Assembly: GCA_029582265.1 (NCBI GenBank)
Contig: CM055826.1
Location: forward strand, 36,898,127-36,962,126
Length of the DNA: 64,000 bases
Origin: Zoroaster sp. YZ-2022
Taxonomy: Eukaryota; Echinodermata; Asteroidea; Forcipulatida; Zoroasteridae
Direction: 5' to 3'
The notes under the pieces were generated by a model that did not search any database, had not been told where the DNA came from, and was given only the letters and a program-made list of their open reading frames with translations. Shown one piece after another: positions 44,201-53,736 of the stretch. The position numbers and the translations under genes were made by a program. Position 1 is the stretch's first letter; each line of letters opens with the position of its first letter.

Positions 44201-45466
44201 AGGGAAACACCAATCCTGTTTGGTTGAGGATTCCTAAAGAAAATTTTGAAAAATAATAAAAATATTAAGTAAAACAATTAATTAATTAGAAATGTTGTTT
44301 TATTTTTTTTTTTAATAATAATTTTATGAAATAAAAAAAATTAAAGTTTTATTTAAAAAAAAATAATTTTTATAATAAAATTTAAAAAAACCTAAAATAT
44401 ACCCTTGAACTTTCCCTGATGTTCAAAAAAAATTGGGGAAAAATTGTTTGCAAATGCATGAATATTCTTCAACTATACTTTTCTGAAATGTAGTTCCTTA
44501 AATTTTGTGTATTTCAAATGTATTTTGTGATGAAAAACATCAAAAGATTTTATTAAATTAAAGGTAAGTTAAACAAAGAGAACAGCCAAAACCCTGATAC
44601 TAGGCTAGCAACAAACACACTATTACCAATTATATTAGTTAAACTTACTCCCTCTGAAAACTGGACCCATGTTGAAGAAATTGCCAGTGCTCTTTTGCGC
44701 TAGTCTCCCCTGGTTAGAAAACATCGTTTCTACCCTATTTCGACGTCAATCTTTCCATTTCTGCCCTTTTATTTGAAATTCAAAGCCCCCTTATACTTCA
44801 AATTTGACATTGAAAATTACTTACCCTTCAATTTCCTTAGAATTTGGCGAAAAATTTGTCGATTTTCGTCATTCTTTCGGCAAGATCCTCAGAAATTATC
44901 GGTAAACAAAATGGCATCCACAAACGTGATTCTATTTCTAGCCACAGTGCTTTGCGCTAGCCGAACGGAAGCCATGCGACCCGCGGTGTACCATTTTTTG
45001 TACACGCGTTTTTTCGGCAGTGGCATGCGCAGTAGCGATGCGCGGTAGTTTGTTTGCGGTCCATAGTAATGGCCAATAATTGAAGATGATTGTAGGCTAT
45101 GTAAAGTTGAAAGCGGAGAGATTTTCTGGAAGGGAGAAATCATAAATAAAGGTTTACGAGTTTGAATTTTCTCAACATGTAAAGTCATGTTAATGTTATT
45201 TAGCATGTGGGATAGGAGCCATGTTCTGACGCCCACAGCGACAAATTACATAAAAAATAGGAGACTGTGAACGGAAGAAGCATTCAGACTCAAGTCTACT
45301 AATATCACAACTGGGTAATGCAATTTCTTGCGTATGACGTGTCACCCCACACCGATGTGAATCACGTCATCAGTTAACAGTCAAATATTTACTTTGAACT
45401 TACATTATGCAAGAAAGAAACCATTCCATCTATTTCACCGACTCTAATGGCATCTGGAGAATCCAT
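35154..45466 (-). CDS. TMEM18: TMEM18 (transmembrane protein 18), complete 5-exon gene
   Basis: Five minus-strand exons (45466-45404, 40337-40220, 38994-38940, 37586-37493, 35249-35154) join to 426 coding bases, 141 residues; the human protein is about 140. Junctions are GT/AG and phases agree. Family signatures are visible: DWKEPWL at 23-29, SETINEYAASNYK at 67-79 and LQYFDSNGLFIAVVFSFPLL at 84-103. Hydrophobic segments lie at about 29-46, 51-66 and 91-114, followed by a charged tail rich in K, R and E. TMEM18 is a small multi-pass protein of the nuclear envelope, linked in mammals to nuclear-pore contacts, neural expression and body-weight association; a similar location is inferred here. 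It converges with the kinase gene 5.1 kb away. Its introns carry many transposons. Confidence 0.94.
35472..37016. mobile_element. Type D MITE split by a GC-rich insertion
   Basis: The left part starts ttaaccctcctactactaca, and the right part ends gcaatagtaggagggctaa. The type D sequence breaks near gactggttcagggttg (35740) and resumes near 36950 at gactggttttgaccac. It lies in TMEM18 intron 4. Confidence 0.82.
35740..36948. mobile_element. GC-rich inserted element with one 133-codon reading frame
   Basis: It has gtgagcggagcgaacggaac, ggggtccaggggcaacgccc and gcgaagccccccgaagctcc at the left, and accggcgccgaccggcg at the right. Such GGGTCCAGGGG-type repeats are common in animal transposons. 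The ends share only a weak gttgt inverted motif. The + frame 36258-36659 (MVAEECLEFAGFSLDPPS at its start) matches no family I know. Confidence 0.6.
37493..37586 (-). CDS. TMEM18: TMEM18 exon 4
   Basis: The exon encodes LFSRLQYFDSNGLFIAVVFS then FPLLCNCLLMV after acceptor tatatttcag, with donor gtaagt. It holds the QYFDSxGxFI motif and most of the last membrane segment. Confidence 0.94.
37765..38500. repeat. Family H palindrome split by a SINE
   Basis: The left part (37765-37832) has tcagagcatacagattgaaa and ttcttttcaaaactaatta. A minus-strand SINE (37843-38207) follows; the right side resumes ctactcagaagagaatcttt and acatggtgtcaccacagtct, then ends with cagcacgcaaagctacaaat near 38490 after a further insert. 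Confidence 0.7.
37843..38207 (-). mobile_element. tRNA-derived SINE
   Basis: Complete, from aataatgtggacttatatag to accgctcggccatgacactc. Confidence 0.9.
38505..38935. other. TMEM18 intron 3 remainder, no recognised element
   Basis: Unique-looking intron sequence. No coding or repeat support is seen. Confidence 0.4.
38940..38994 (-). CDS. TMEM18: TMEM18 exon 3
   Basis: A 55-base exon encodes FLIFMSETINEYAASNY with split codons at both ends. The acceptor is ttgtttgcag and the donor gtaggt. The ETINExAAxN motif is the family hallmark. Confidence 0.92.
39151..39492. mobile_element. Type B MITE
   Basis: It runs from aaaaaaggtctctggtttct to acgggagactttttttggcc, with aagagaggcctcacaaatcg inside. 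Confidence 0.87.
39772..40090. mobile_element. TTAA-ended MITE (type C), inverted copy
   Basis: TTAA lies at both ends (ttaaccctcctacacatgga; ctgattgtaggagggttaa). It is the reverse of 10549 and has the same length as 41358-41676. Confidence 0.9.
40220..40337 (-). CDS. TMEM18: TMEM18 exon 2 (first membrane segment)
   Basis: The exon encodes IDWKEPWLMVLLFCHVLCLV then FTILTRKLVNVQAIFFLLL plus one base, with donor gtaagt. The acceptor (tgttgagccag) is modest, but DWxEPWL is diagnostic for the family. Confidence 0.92.
40382..41047 (-). mobile_element. SINE interrupted by a hAT-like MITE
   Basis: The tail and body (40382-40559) break at caaacacaacagccacctc and resume at gccaactctgctgtcacagg (40886). 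The head is degraded near 41040. The host sequence lets the target duplication be read: GCCACCTC left, GCCAACTC right. Confidence 0.85.
40560..40885. mobile_element. hAT-like MITE, second family (GGAAAGAATGTCGTA ends)
   Basis: Inverted ends ggaaagaatgtcgtatacat and gtcggatacaacattctaccc, then ccactttttaag and aaaaagtgac. An 8-bp target duplication has one mismatch. Confidence 0.87.
41323..42099. mobile_element. hAT-like MITE, second family, carrying a nested TTAA MITE
   Basis: AATATCGG flanks both sides (41315-41322 and 42100-42107). Ends gttagaatgtcgcatccgac and ggatacgacattctttccc are inverted. A type C element (41358-41676) sits inside. The rest matches 40560-40885 in the opposite orientation plus about 140 extra bases. 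Confidence 0.92.
41358..41676. mobile_element. TTAA-ended MITE (type C), nested
   Basis: A full-length copy inserted at a TTAA inside the hAT-like element, so it is the younger of the two. Confidence 0.92.
42390..42600. repeat. Left arm of a segmental inverted duplication
   Basis: ttgtcgctgtgagggtcaga, tctcccttccagaaaatccc and ttcaattattggccattact are complementary to 45048-45300. Arms are about 200-240 bases, diverged by scattered changes. Confidence 0.85.
42588..43076. mobile_element. MITE with about 90-bp inverted ends (type G)
   Basis: Arms taactcttactttcaaaaaa and atcgggtacttttttgctcg are mirrored by gagcaaaaaagtacccaata and agtaaagagttat. The centre also folds (gcgctcacgtgctaata and aacacgtgagcacc). 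TACTA lies at both borders. Confidence 0.86.
43077..43980. other. TMEM18 intron 1 stretch, no recognised element
   Basis: AT-rich sequence with several gtaaac/gtttac motifs (for example ccattgtaaacaagttggta) in both orientations. No gene is seen. Confidence 0.35.
43988..44194 (-). pseudogene. LINE-type 5' ORF fragment with a degenerate 2A-like motif
   Basis: The minus-strand frame ends LSRQLCDITVSGDVELNLGP followed by STVGTTPTTF and a stop. The xSGDVExN-x-GP pattern is the translational-skipping (2A-like) motif found near the start of ORFs in CR1/L2-type retrotransposons of invertebrates. Leucine occupies the position of the essential proline, so skipping should not work. No endonuclease or reverse transcriptase follows in frame. 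Confidence 0.55.
44200..44570. other. AT-rich low-complexity stretch
   Basis: Long A/T runs (attttttttttaataat, taaaaaaaaataattttt). Nothing functional can be supported. Confidence 0.6.
44911..45048 (+). CDS. Small reading frame with signal-peptide-like start (doubtful)
   Basis: The frame MASTNVILFLATVLCASRTE then AMRPAVYHFLYTRFFGSGMR and SSDAR (45 residues) begins in good context (aacaaaATGG). It has a hydrophobic core followed by a small-residue cleavage-like site, and CpG and GCGCATGCGCA-like motifs nearby. It lies opposite TMEM18 intron 1. No family is recognised; chance is a serious alternative. Confidence 0.22.
   Translation: MASTNVILFLATVLCASRTEAMRPAVYHFLYTRFFGSGMRSSDAR
45048..45300. 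repeat. Right arm of the segmental inverted duplication (empty site)
   Basis: It reads complementary to 42390-42600 through ccatagtaatggccaataat, without the type G element, and ends at agactcaagtctac. Confidence 0.85.
45404..45466 (-). CDS. TMEM18: TMEM18 exon 1
   Basis: The exon runs from ATG at 45466 through MDSPDAIRVGEIDGMVSFLH N to a gtaagt donor, 21 whole codons. The bases before the ATG are A-rich (acaaaATGG). Position and length fit the short N-terminal arm of the family. Confidence 0.85.
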
Positions 45467-45565
45467 TTTGTAATAAATGTTTTTCGCTATATCAATGTGA
45501 CGACTTATTTTCCCATAAAAATTTTTGTCAACCCACAACTCAAACTAGTCGGTCAAGTCAACACT

Positions 45566-45640
45566 CTGTAGTGATGCGGTTTACCGCTTTTACGGAGTAA
45601 ACAATCCAGATCCAGATCCAGATCCAGAGACGACAATCTT
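45566..45640. repeat. (GATCCA)n repeat, inverse of 8755-8900
   Basis: ctctgtagtgatgcggttta, ccgcttttacggagta and four ccagat units match the repeat in kinase intron 1. It lies about 100 bases upstream of the TMEM18 start codon. Confidence 0.75.
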
Positions 45641-45894
45641 TCATTTTTCCATCACTCGCTTAAACAGCGCCCCCATTTGACAAAACCAAAACATGAGTGC
45701 CTCAAACAGCCGTTGCACACTACTCTATGAAATCATTGACAATTTGAGAGCAGTACTTTATTGGTGAATATGAATCAATGGGGTTATTTTTATTATTGTC
45801 CCCCCTTCCTTTTATTTACAATAAAATGATACACAAGGAAAGTTTCCATGGTCTGAAGTTAGTCGGAACCCGGTTTCATGGTAGGATTTTTATG

Positions 45895-46242
45895 GAGTGC
45901 CATGGTCGAGCGGTTTAGTGCATCGGATTTGGGTTCTGATGGCCGAGTCGTCAGAATGTGGGTTCGAATCCTAACCACGACCATGGTGCTTGTGTCCTTG
46001 AGCAAGACACTTTACCATAATTGCTTCTGTCCACCCAGGAGTAAATGGGTACCTGTGAGGGCAGAGTTGGTTGTTGTGTTTGATTAGCCCTATGATATGC
46101 GCTGTAATGGCAGCAATTGAGCTGTATACTCCCCAGGGAGCTGAGATGGTTTCAGGAATGATTTATGAGCCTGATGAGCAGGGGTAATAATATAATGCGC
46201 CTTGAGCACCAGTTTGGTGGATGCGTGTGCTATATAAGTCCA

Positions 46243-46332
<90 letters not shown>

Positions 46333-46335
46333 CAA
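45895..46335 (+). mobile_element. tRNA-derived SINE with a long (ATT)n tail
   Basis: The head is gccatggtcgagcggtttag, the body is complete, and the tail is about 28 ATT units. The tail gives artificial poly-amino-acid frames. Confidence 0.92.
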
Positions 46336-46711
46336 AATCAAAAGGTAGGATTTCCTACAAAAGTAGGAAGAGTAATGCACACATTACAAAAACAGAGAAG
46401 ACTTTTGTGTTTGTTTTTTCAAACAGTACTTGTATAATTACTTTCCCTTCTCAATTTTATTTGGGTACAAACAAGTTTGGGTATACAATCAATAACAATC
46501 AATACAAAAGTAGGCCAATAAGTCGCCTTAAAATTAATTATCAGGGTCTGTGGTGAATCCTGGAAGTGTTTATCTTACAGACAGTACACACTTTGAATAA
46601 AATGTCTGTAAATGCAGCCGTACTTTATAAGAATCAGGGGATAAATGTACAGAAACCAACCCGGGCAGCTCCAGCAATTTGTTTTATTGTTTCTTTATCG
46701 AGAAAAAAAGA

Positions 46712-47003
46712 GACGATACATCATTGGTAATGTTGGCAGAACTGCTTCTATGAGTATGCTTACTCTCTTTGAATCAAGATATACATTGAAGGGAAGGTAC
46801 AGCATTGGTAATGTTGGCAGAACTGCTTCTATGAGTATGCCTACTCTCTTTGAATCAAGATATACCTTGAAGGGAAGGTACAGCATTGGTAATGTTGGCA
46901 AAACTGCTTCTGTGAGTATGCTTGCTCTCTTTGAATCAAGATGTACATTGAAGGGTAGGTACAACATTGGTAATGTTGGCAAAACTGCTTCTATGAGTAT
47001 GCG
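46712..47003. repeat. 78-bp minisatellite, about 3.7 copies
   Basis: Units carry attggtaatgttggcagaac, tgcttctatgagtatgc and actctctttgaatcaagata. A degraded single unit appears near 55080. Both strands are open because the length is a multiple of three. Confidence 0.9.
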
Positions 47004-47282
47004 TGACACCATGTAAAAGTCTCATTTGAGTAGTAAGTGGTTCTGAAAAGAACCAGTTGGTTACAACTTGACATTTCAATCAGTTTGTTCTGACTGTCTT
47101 CAGGAGACGATCAGCGGAGCATACTCTTGAAGACGATCACAGCTTACTGATCGAAATTTCAAGTTGTAACCAACTGGTTCTTTTCGAATCCACGTACTAC
47201 TCAAAAGAGAATTTCTACATGGTGTCACCGAAAACAGTCTTTACTTATCCTTTTCACCATGCAAAGCGACAAGTCTTACTTA
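47003..47282. repeat. Full palindrome, type H (diverged)
   Basis: Arms gtgacaccatgtaaaagtct and acatggtgtcaccgaaaaca; ttctgaaaagaaccagttgg and ccaactggttcttttc. The centre has ttgaagacgatcacagctta. Confidence 0.85.
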
Positions 47283-47528
47283 GATTATGATACATTGCAG
47301 ATCTGAATACATACAATTCCATTTTCTCAAGAATGGCAACATGCAAGACAGAATGCCTTAATTCTCAGTATGTTTCATACCATTACCATCATGATAATCC
47401 CCTTTCAGGCATATGGCCAATTATTTTGTTGATAGTAACCACGCAAAACAATTTGCCATTAATTATTATATTTACATCAATCCATATTGGACCCCCCAAG
47501 AAAACAGAGAGGGAAGGGCTACACCCCC

Positions 47529-47804
47529 ATAACCCTAACCACCCCCAAATCCTCCAAAATCCTCCAAGGGGCACTTTTTTTGGGAAAAATCCAGCACTGT
47601 TGGAAAGTGGTACTTTCACATCTTCAAATGGGGCAAACTTACTATCTGCCAAGAAGTACAGGCCATAAGTGCTGAATATGAAAGATCAACGAAAATGCAT
47701 GGTGCATTTTGAAGATAAGGGCATGTTTCCAAAAGTGCACTGATGGATTTTGGAGGATTCAGGAAGGTTCCTAGTCAGAATCCCGAGGGGGTTAGGGTTT
47801 TAAT
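47529..47804. mobile_element. CCCTAAC-ended MITE (type I)
   Basis: Ends aaccctaaccacccccaaat and gggggttagggttttaa. The interior aagtacaggccataagtgct and aaaatgcatggtgcattttg match 49652-49926. Confidence 0.82.
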
Positions 47805-47912
47805 CTGCCCATAGTACATGTAATCCAAATAGCTAGGATCATTATCTTTTAATTGTATAACTTTAAACCATTTTAATAGTGAATAAAAGGAACAAAAACA
47901 AGTAAAATGCAG

Positions 47913-48097
47913 GAGCCAATTTCACAGAGCTGCTTAGCAGAAAAAAATTGCTTACCAGAACAATTTCCTTAGCAAATTTCTTTGATTACTAGCCAAACTT
48001 ATACAAAATGTACGGCCGGTAGTCTGTTTTATATTGCTTAGCACAAATATTTGCCTTGCAAAATTCTCTGCTTAGTAGCTCTGTGAAGCTGGCCCCA
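47913..48097. mobile_element. Type M MITE
   Basis: It runs from gagccaatttcacagagctg to tagctctgtgaagctggccc. Confidence 0.82.
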
Positions 48098-48189
48098 GTT
48101 CTTCATGGTTAATGAGTTTGAATAAATTACTTAGAATTAGAAAAATAATACTTTATTTAGTACAAGATCAAAAGAACCTCTATCAAATA

Positions 48190-48581
48190 TGTGATGCGAT
48201 CTGGGAAAACCCGTCGGATGTCGGCGAACTTGTTTTGAAAATAATGGCAAAATAGTCCCCCAATTTTTTTTGTTACCATTTTAATTGTTAATATCTTAAA
48301 TGACCATTCTTGAAAATATTAAATAAAAATTCCATCGTTTTATATGTAAAAACATATGATGACAGATAATTAAAAAGCCGTCTTTGTTTTTCGTTTCCGC
48401 CATTGTTTTTTTAAGGACAGCGGCGGTTATAACTTCCCGAGAGCATAACTCAAGTTATAGACAACCTAGAATCATGAATAAAAAAGTTTTGAAAACAGCA
48501 AAGTGTTTTCGTTAATTTGATGTATATAACACAAAAATGACAAATTTCACCATGTGAAGGGTTTTCCCAGATCACATCACA
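48190..48581. mobile_element. Tc1/mariner-like MITE (type F), TA target
   Basis: Ends tgtgatgcgatctgggaaaa and ttttcccagatcacatcaca, TA at each side, inverse to 28283-28689. Confidence 0.88.
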
Positions 48582-48622
48582 TATTTGCAATGGTTGAAAA
48601 TTAAGAGGTTTTCAGTTTAACA

Positions 48623-49088
48623 GTTTCTGTACCCCCAAAAATCAATGAAATCATTTTTTAACTGGTTAGTGGTTGTAAAAAAAATTCAAAAAACCCTTAA
48701 AAAGTGGCGGTCGGATACGACATTCTTTCCCAATGTCGGTCAGAGTGATTCATGCCCCACTCTACTTGAATGCTAGACTCGGTACATACATGTACAGCAT
48801 TGACTTTAGAAAGCATATCTCATTAACGTAATTCACAGAACAAAGCAAAACTTGCCCCCAAAAACTATGTTCAACCTGTCCATAACAACATCAACAGATT
48901 GACCAATACAGGGTTACGTCTTTCCATAACTGCTATATTGCTAAGCTTCATTAGCAACTTGGCCAAGTTTTACAATGAGGATAACAGCCAAAACTGTTGT
49001 CCAAATGCTTCTTCCCAGGGTTTTCCCAGATCACATCACATATTTGCAATGGTTGAAAATTAAGAGGTTTTCAGTTTAACAGTTTCTG
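48623..49088. repeat. Copied segment (from 41991-42401) flanked by a 70-bp direct duplication
   Basis: 48623-49014 is a near-identical copy of 41991-42401, including the end of a hAT-like element and its right flank. The flanking 70 bases (ggttttcccagatcacatca to cagtttaacagtttctg) occur before (48561-48629) and after (49017-49088). Confidence 0.9.
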
Positions 49089-49199
49089 TTGTACAAAGTA
49101 ACATGACCCAATTGTCTTGTCGGTGCAAAAAAGGTTGTTCTTCACAGATACAATAAGGTCATAGCTGCAACAGCACATAAATTTGCATATTATTGTTAA

Positions 49200-49355
49200 C
49201 ATAATAGGACGATCAGAGCGTACTGATCGAAACGTCGAGTTGTACCTCCAGTTCTTTTCAGAACTAATTACTACTCAATTGAGCATTTCACATGGAGTCA
49301 CCGCAATTACTCTTACTTATCCTCCTCACCATGCAAAGCTACAAGTTCTACCTGA
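49200..49355. repeat. Half copy of palindrome family H
   Basis: It runs from gacgatcagagcgtactgat through tacctccagttcttttcaga to catgcaaagctacaagttct. Confidence 0.85.
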
Positions 49356-49651
49356 ATACAACATGTCATATCTCCTTCATTAGGTTTTCCATGTACATTC
49401 AATATCTCTCTGTGTCTATATCTAGATCCACCACTTAGTAACAATAGACTCGTGTGTTAAAAAGCCAAGATGGCCGTTCTAAGAAAATAATTAAAACTTG
49501 TTCATAAGGCAATATTAATACTTCTGATCAGGTGAGGAACAGACAAGATTAATTACATTTTTATCCAAAAACCAGAACACCCACACAAAAACCAAGATAT
49601 ATTACCATCACCAACTTCAGTCCAGGTACATTATCAGCCTATAAAGGTGAT

Positions 49652-49926
49652 TTAACCCTAAACCACCCCAAATCCTGCAACATCCTCCAAGGGGCACTTT
49701 TTGAGAAATAATCAGCACTGTTGGAAACTGGTACTTTCACCTCTAATGGGGCAAACTTTATACTACCTGGCAAGAAGTACAGGCCATAAGTGCTGAATAT
49801 GAAAGATCAACGAAAATGCATGGTGCATTTTGAAGATAAGGGCATGTTTCCAAAAGTGCACTGATGGATTTTGGATGGAGGATTCAGGAAGGTTCCTCGG
49901 AAGAATACCTAGGGTGTTAGGGTTAA
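49652..49926. mobile_element. TTAA-ended MITE (type I)
   Basis: It starts ttaaccctaaaccacccca and ends gggtgttagggttaa. Confidence 0.88.
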
Positions 49927-50070
49927 GGCAGTAAAACACTCTTGGTAAGAACTGAGAGAGATGCTTACAGAAACCAAACTGTGAAAGTTTCAGTGTATCT
50001 TGATGTGTTATTCAAGAGTATAATTATAGATTATGTGTATATTAATTCTTATGTAGTAGTAGTAGTAGTA

Positions 50071-50343
50071 CACTCACTAGCCATAAGTATTGCAACATTG
50101 AAATTCACACCAAAGTTCAGTTTGGAGAACTATGTTACAATAATTTATTTTATTTAATTTACACTACTTAAGACTTCTTGAAAGTGCTTGTGTTTTGAAG
50201 TCAATGTTCTTTTTTACTGTTCTTGCTCGGAAACAAAGTCCTTCAATACTTTGTCAGGTAACCACGTGACCTGATAATTGCGGCCATCCGTCTAGGCAAT
50301 GTCTCGTACAAATTCATGTTGCAATACTTTTGGCCAGTGAGTG
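50071..50343. mobile_element. Tc1/mariner-like MITE (type J), TA target
   Basis: A 273-base copy nearly identical to 29057-29329, inserted at a TA at the end of a (GTA)n run. Confidence 0.92.
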
Positions 50344-50461
50344 TAGTAATGGATTGCTGGCCAGAGATTCATTTCAGATTTCAGTTTTAATTCATGTTTT
50401 CTTGAAAATGACAACGTGTCTGATGGAATAACTTCTCAGGACATTTGGTAATAACCCTAAA

Positions 50462-50637
50462 GCATGCTCAATGCAACAAGATGCAACAAATGTAAAACAA
50501 TGTTGCATTTTGTTGCCTTCAGCAGAGAACAAAAGAACCATTGTTCTAGCTGGTGGATCTTGCTGCATTGAGCAGCCTGCACACTTTTCTGTTGTTGCAT
50601 TGTGTTGCATTCAGCAGGGTATCTGTGAAAAGTCTGT
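50462..50637. repeat. ATGCAACAA-rich dispersed repeat, inverse copy
   Basis: It is complementary to 11581-11745 (ctgttgttgcattgtgttgc, ggtggatcttgctgcattga) and joined directly to a SINE. Confidence 0.78.
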
Positions 50638-50639
50638 AT

Positions 50640-51008
50640 GGAGTGGAGTGTCATGGCTGAGCGGTTTAGCGCATCGGATTTGTGTTCTGATGGCCGAGTC
50701 GTCAGAATGTGGGTTTGAATCCCAACCACGACCATGGTGCTTATGTCCTTGAGCAAGACACTTTACCATAATTGCTTCTGTCCACCCAGGGGTAAATGGG
50801 TACCTGTGAGGGCAGAGTTGGTTGTTGTGTTTGATTAGCCCTATATGCAACCAAAACGGCAGCAATTGAGCTGTATACTCCCCAGGGAGCTGAGATGGTT
50901 TCAGGAATGATTTATGCGCCTGATGAGCAGGGGTAATAATATAATGTGCCTTGAGCACCAGTTTGGTGGATACGTGCGCCATATAAGTCAACATTATTAT
51001 TATTATTA
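50640..51008 (+). mobile_element. tRNA-derived SINE
   Basis: Complete head, body and short ATT tail (gtcatggctgagcggtttag to acattattattattattac). Confidence 0.9.
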
Positions 51009-51415
51009 CTGGAGGGGGTTAGGGTTATTATTAGTTTTAGTTGTTTTTAATTGTTCTCTCAGTTTCCTGTTGCGTAATTACCAATGGTGTACACAACCAA
51101 AAACCATTTCACTACAATCTAACTTTAGTCTCAAACCCTCCTCTATCATTTAGAACTGTCTAAGTTCCATTTAACTCTTTAATATATTGAATGAAACATA
51201 ATTTACAAATGTTATTATTGTACTATCATACATTTGATATAAATACTTTTTGATATACAATGGTGTAAAAATACATATTGTGGAAAGAACTGGTCAGTAC
51301 AATCTACATAATATCAATGAAAGTAAATCATTATTAATTATTATTAAACATTATTATTTTCTATAACTAAAGTTACAAGCAGTATTATTTTCTATCATTA
51401 CAAAGTTAGGACCCG
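51009..51415. other. Intergenic, no recognised element
   Basis: AT-rich sequence; nothing supported. Confidence 0.4.
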
Positions 51416-51418
51416 TCT

Positions 51419-51702
51419 GGGCTCAATTTCATAGCGCTGCTTACCGGTAAGCAAATTTTCGTGCTAACTAAAGCACGAAAATTTGCTTAAGCATAAGCGT
51501 ATTTCACAGGTTAGCAAGAGTATTCAGAGCGGCGCGTGCGCATACACCATGGATTTGTATTGTTGCGTCACTCAATTGCTAGCAATAACAGCCGGCAAGT
51601 TAGCATGCCTTTCTCTATACTTAACGGTTAGCAGCGCTATGAAATGAAAGACGTACAGTAAGCAACAAACTTGGCTGCTAAGCGGATCTATGAAATTGGG
51701 AC
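51419..51702. mobile_element. Type M MITE
   Basis: It runs from gggctcaatttcatagcgct to ggatctatgaaattggga, with gcacgaaaatttgcttaag inside, as the inverse of 12118. Confidence 0.78.
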
Positions 51703-51984
51703 CTGGTTACCATAAAACAATGACACAACTACCCCTAAACGTTCCTTTCCTGAGGGTGATTTTATGGAACTCCTCTTGAATAAATTGCCGAGAAAAAATG
51801 TTTGCTCAATGTGTTTCATTAGCTGCACAAAACTCATACCCCTTTTTGGCGGTAGTCAGTTTCCACTTACAAAACAAAATAAATTTTCTAAGCTCAAAGT
51901 TGGTTTGAGTTAGCAGTTTATGAGAGAAAAAGTGAAGTCACATGACCTACATGCTCAATTTAAGTTGCAGTGAATGTTTTTAAT

Positions 51985-52360
51985 GTGGAGTGCCATGGCC
52001 GAGCGGTTTAGTGCATCGGATTTGTGTTCTGATGGCCGAGTCGTCAGAATGTGGGTTCGAATCCTGGCTGCGACCGTGATGCTTGTGTCCTTGAGCAAGA
52101 CATTTTACCATAATTGCTTCTCTCCACCCAGGAGTAAATGGGTACCTGTGAGGGCAGAGTTGGTTGTTGTGTTTGATTAGCCCTATATGCGCTGTAATGG
52201 CAGCAATTGAGCTGTATACTCCCCAGGGAGCTGAGATGGTTTCAGGAATGATTTATGCGCCTGATGAGCAGGGGTAATAATGTAATGCACCTTGAGCACC
52301 AGTTTGGTGGATACGTGCGCTATATAAGTCCACATTATTATTACTATTATTATTAATAAA
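51985..52360 (+). mobile_element. tRNA-derived SINE
   Basis: Complete: tgccatggccgagcggttta to ATT-rich tail at tattattactattattatt. Confidence 0.92.
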
Positions 52361-52914
52361 GACTAGCAAGTTGTGCACGTAACATTACTCATTCCATCGG
52401 TACAATCTGCCACGGAGATAACTGACTAGAACAAAAATGAGATAGCTATCAGTTTTTAAAAAGTGGTAGAAAATACATGTAGTACCATGTACATTATAGA
52501 TGTATTCAGCATTTGAAACCATTACGAATACTGAACAGTACTTTTTACAAAACAAAGGTTTTTCCATATCAGACAATACCATCATTTTATCCGTGAACAA
52601 TTCTGCTTATATTCCATATCAAAAGGCTATAAAAAATTCACAATTTCCTTTTTTAAAAGCCATTTTTTCAAAATGAGCATTGCATAAACACAAAAATACC
52701 CCCCCCCCTCCCCGACTATAAATTTTGCTGTGCAATTTTTAAAATTTTTGAACGAAATTGTTCCCTGGTTTGTATTTCTTTTCTTGGGCTTATAATGCCT
52801 TCCTATTGCCTTGTGTTACACACTTTATGAGTTGTGTACAGGGGGTGGTCAATACCACATGTAACACCAGCTGAAGACTGATGTGAAGTGCAGTATGAGG
52901 CAGTGTCTGAATTA
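52361..52914. other. Intergenic, no recognised element
   Basis: Contains a C run near 52700. The 71-codon minus frame here shows no domain. Confidence 0.35.
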
Positions 52915-53412
52915 AGCGTTTTTGGCTATGGCTAATGGCTACAGCGGGCAATGCTGAAGTATAGGAAGAAACAGTGATCTAGCCATAGCCGTAGTGTTTG
53001 TGGCTACGGCTATGGCTATTGGCTGCAGCGGGCAATGCTGAAGTATAGGAAGAAACAGTGATCTAGCCATAGCCGTAGTGTTTGTGACTACGGCTATGGC
53101 TATTGGCTACAGCGGCCAATGCTGAAGTATAGGAAGAAACAGTGATCTAGCCATAGCCGTAGCGTTTGTGACTACGGCTATGGCTATTGGCTACAGCGGC
53201 CAATGCTGAAGTATAGGAAGAAACAGTGATCTAGCCATAGCCGTAGCGTTTGTGACTACGGCTATGGCTATTGGCTACAGCGGCCAATGCTGAAGTATAG
53301 GAAGAAACAGTGTTCTAGCCATAGCCGTAGCGTTTGTGACTACGGCTATGGCTATTGGCTGCAGCGGGCAATGCTGAAGTATAGGAAGAAACAGTGATCT
53401 AGCCATAGCTGT
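52915..53412. repeat. 84-bp minisatellite with hairpin-forming units
   Basis: Six units share gaagtataggaagaaacagt. Each contains the 12-base arms ccatagccgtag and ctacggctatgg, so each can form a hairpin. Unit spacing is 84 bases. Confidence 0.93.
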
Positions 53413-53736
53413 CATTATGGATACAGCCTCAATAAGACCAGTTCATACTTCACACAAACAGGAAGTTGAGGCAAAATGTGACATCAAAACCTAGGTTTCA
53501 TGCTAATGATTCAAAATTTAAAACAAAATCTGCGTGAATCATTTCACTGCCAATTTAATGGCATACAAATTTCACTTTGTGATTGTATTTGTGAGAAGTA
53601 CAAATCGGGGTCAATAAGTTGTAAACTTAACAAAACATCTCAGAATTGCTCGTCCCTTGACAGATTACCGTCATATCTATCAAGCCTATCATTCAAACCG
53701 TGTGAGTCAATCTGATCCAATAACGGACATCTCTTA

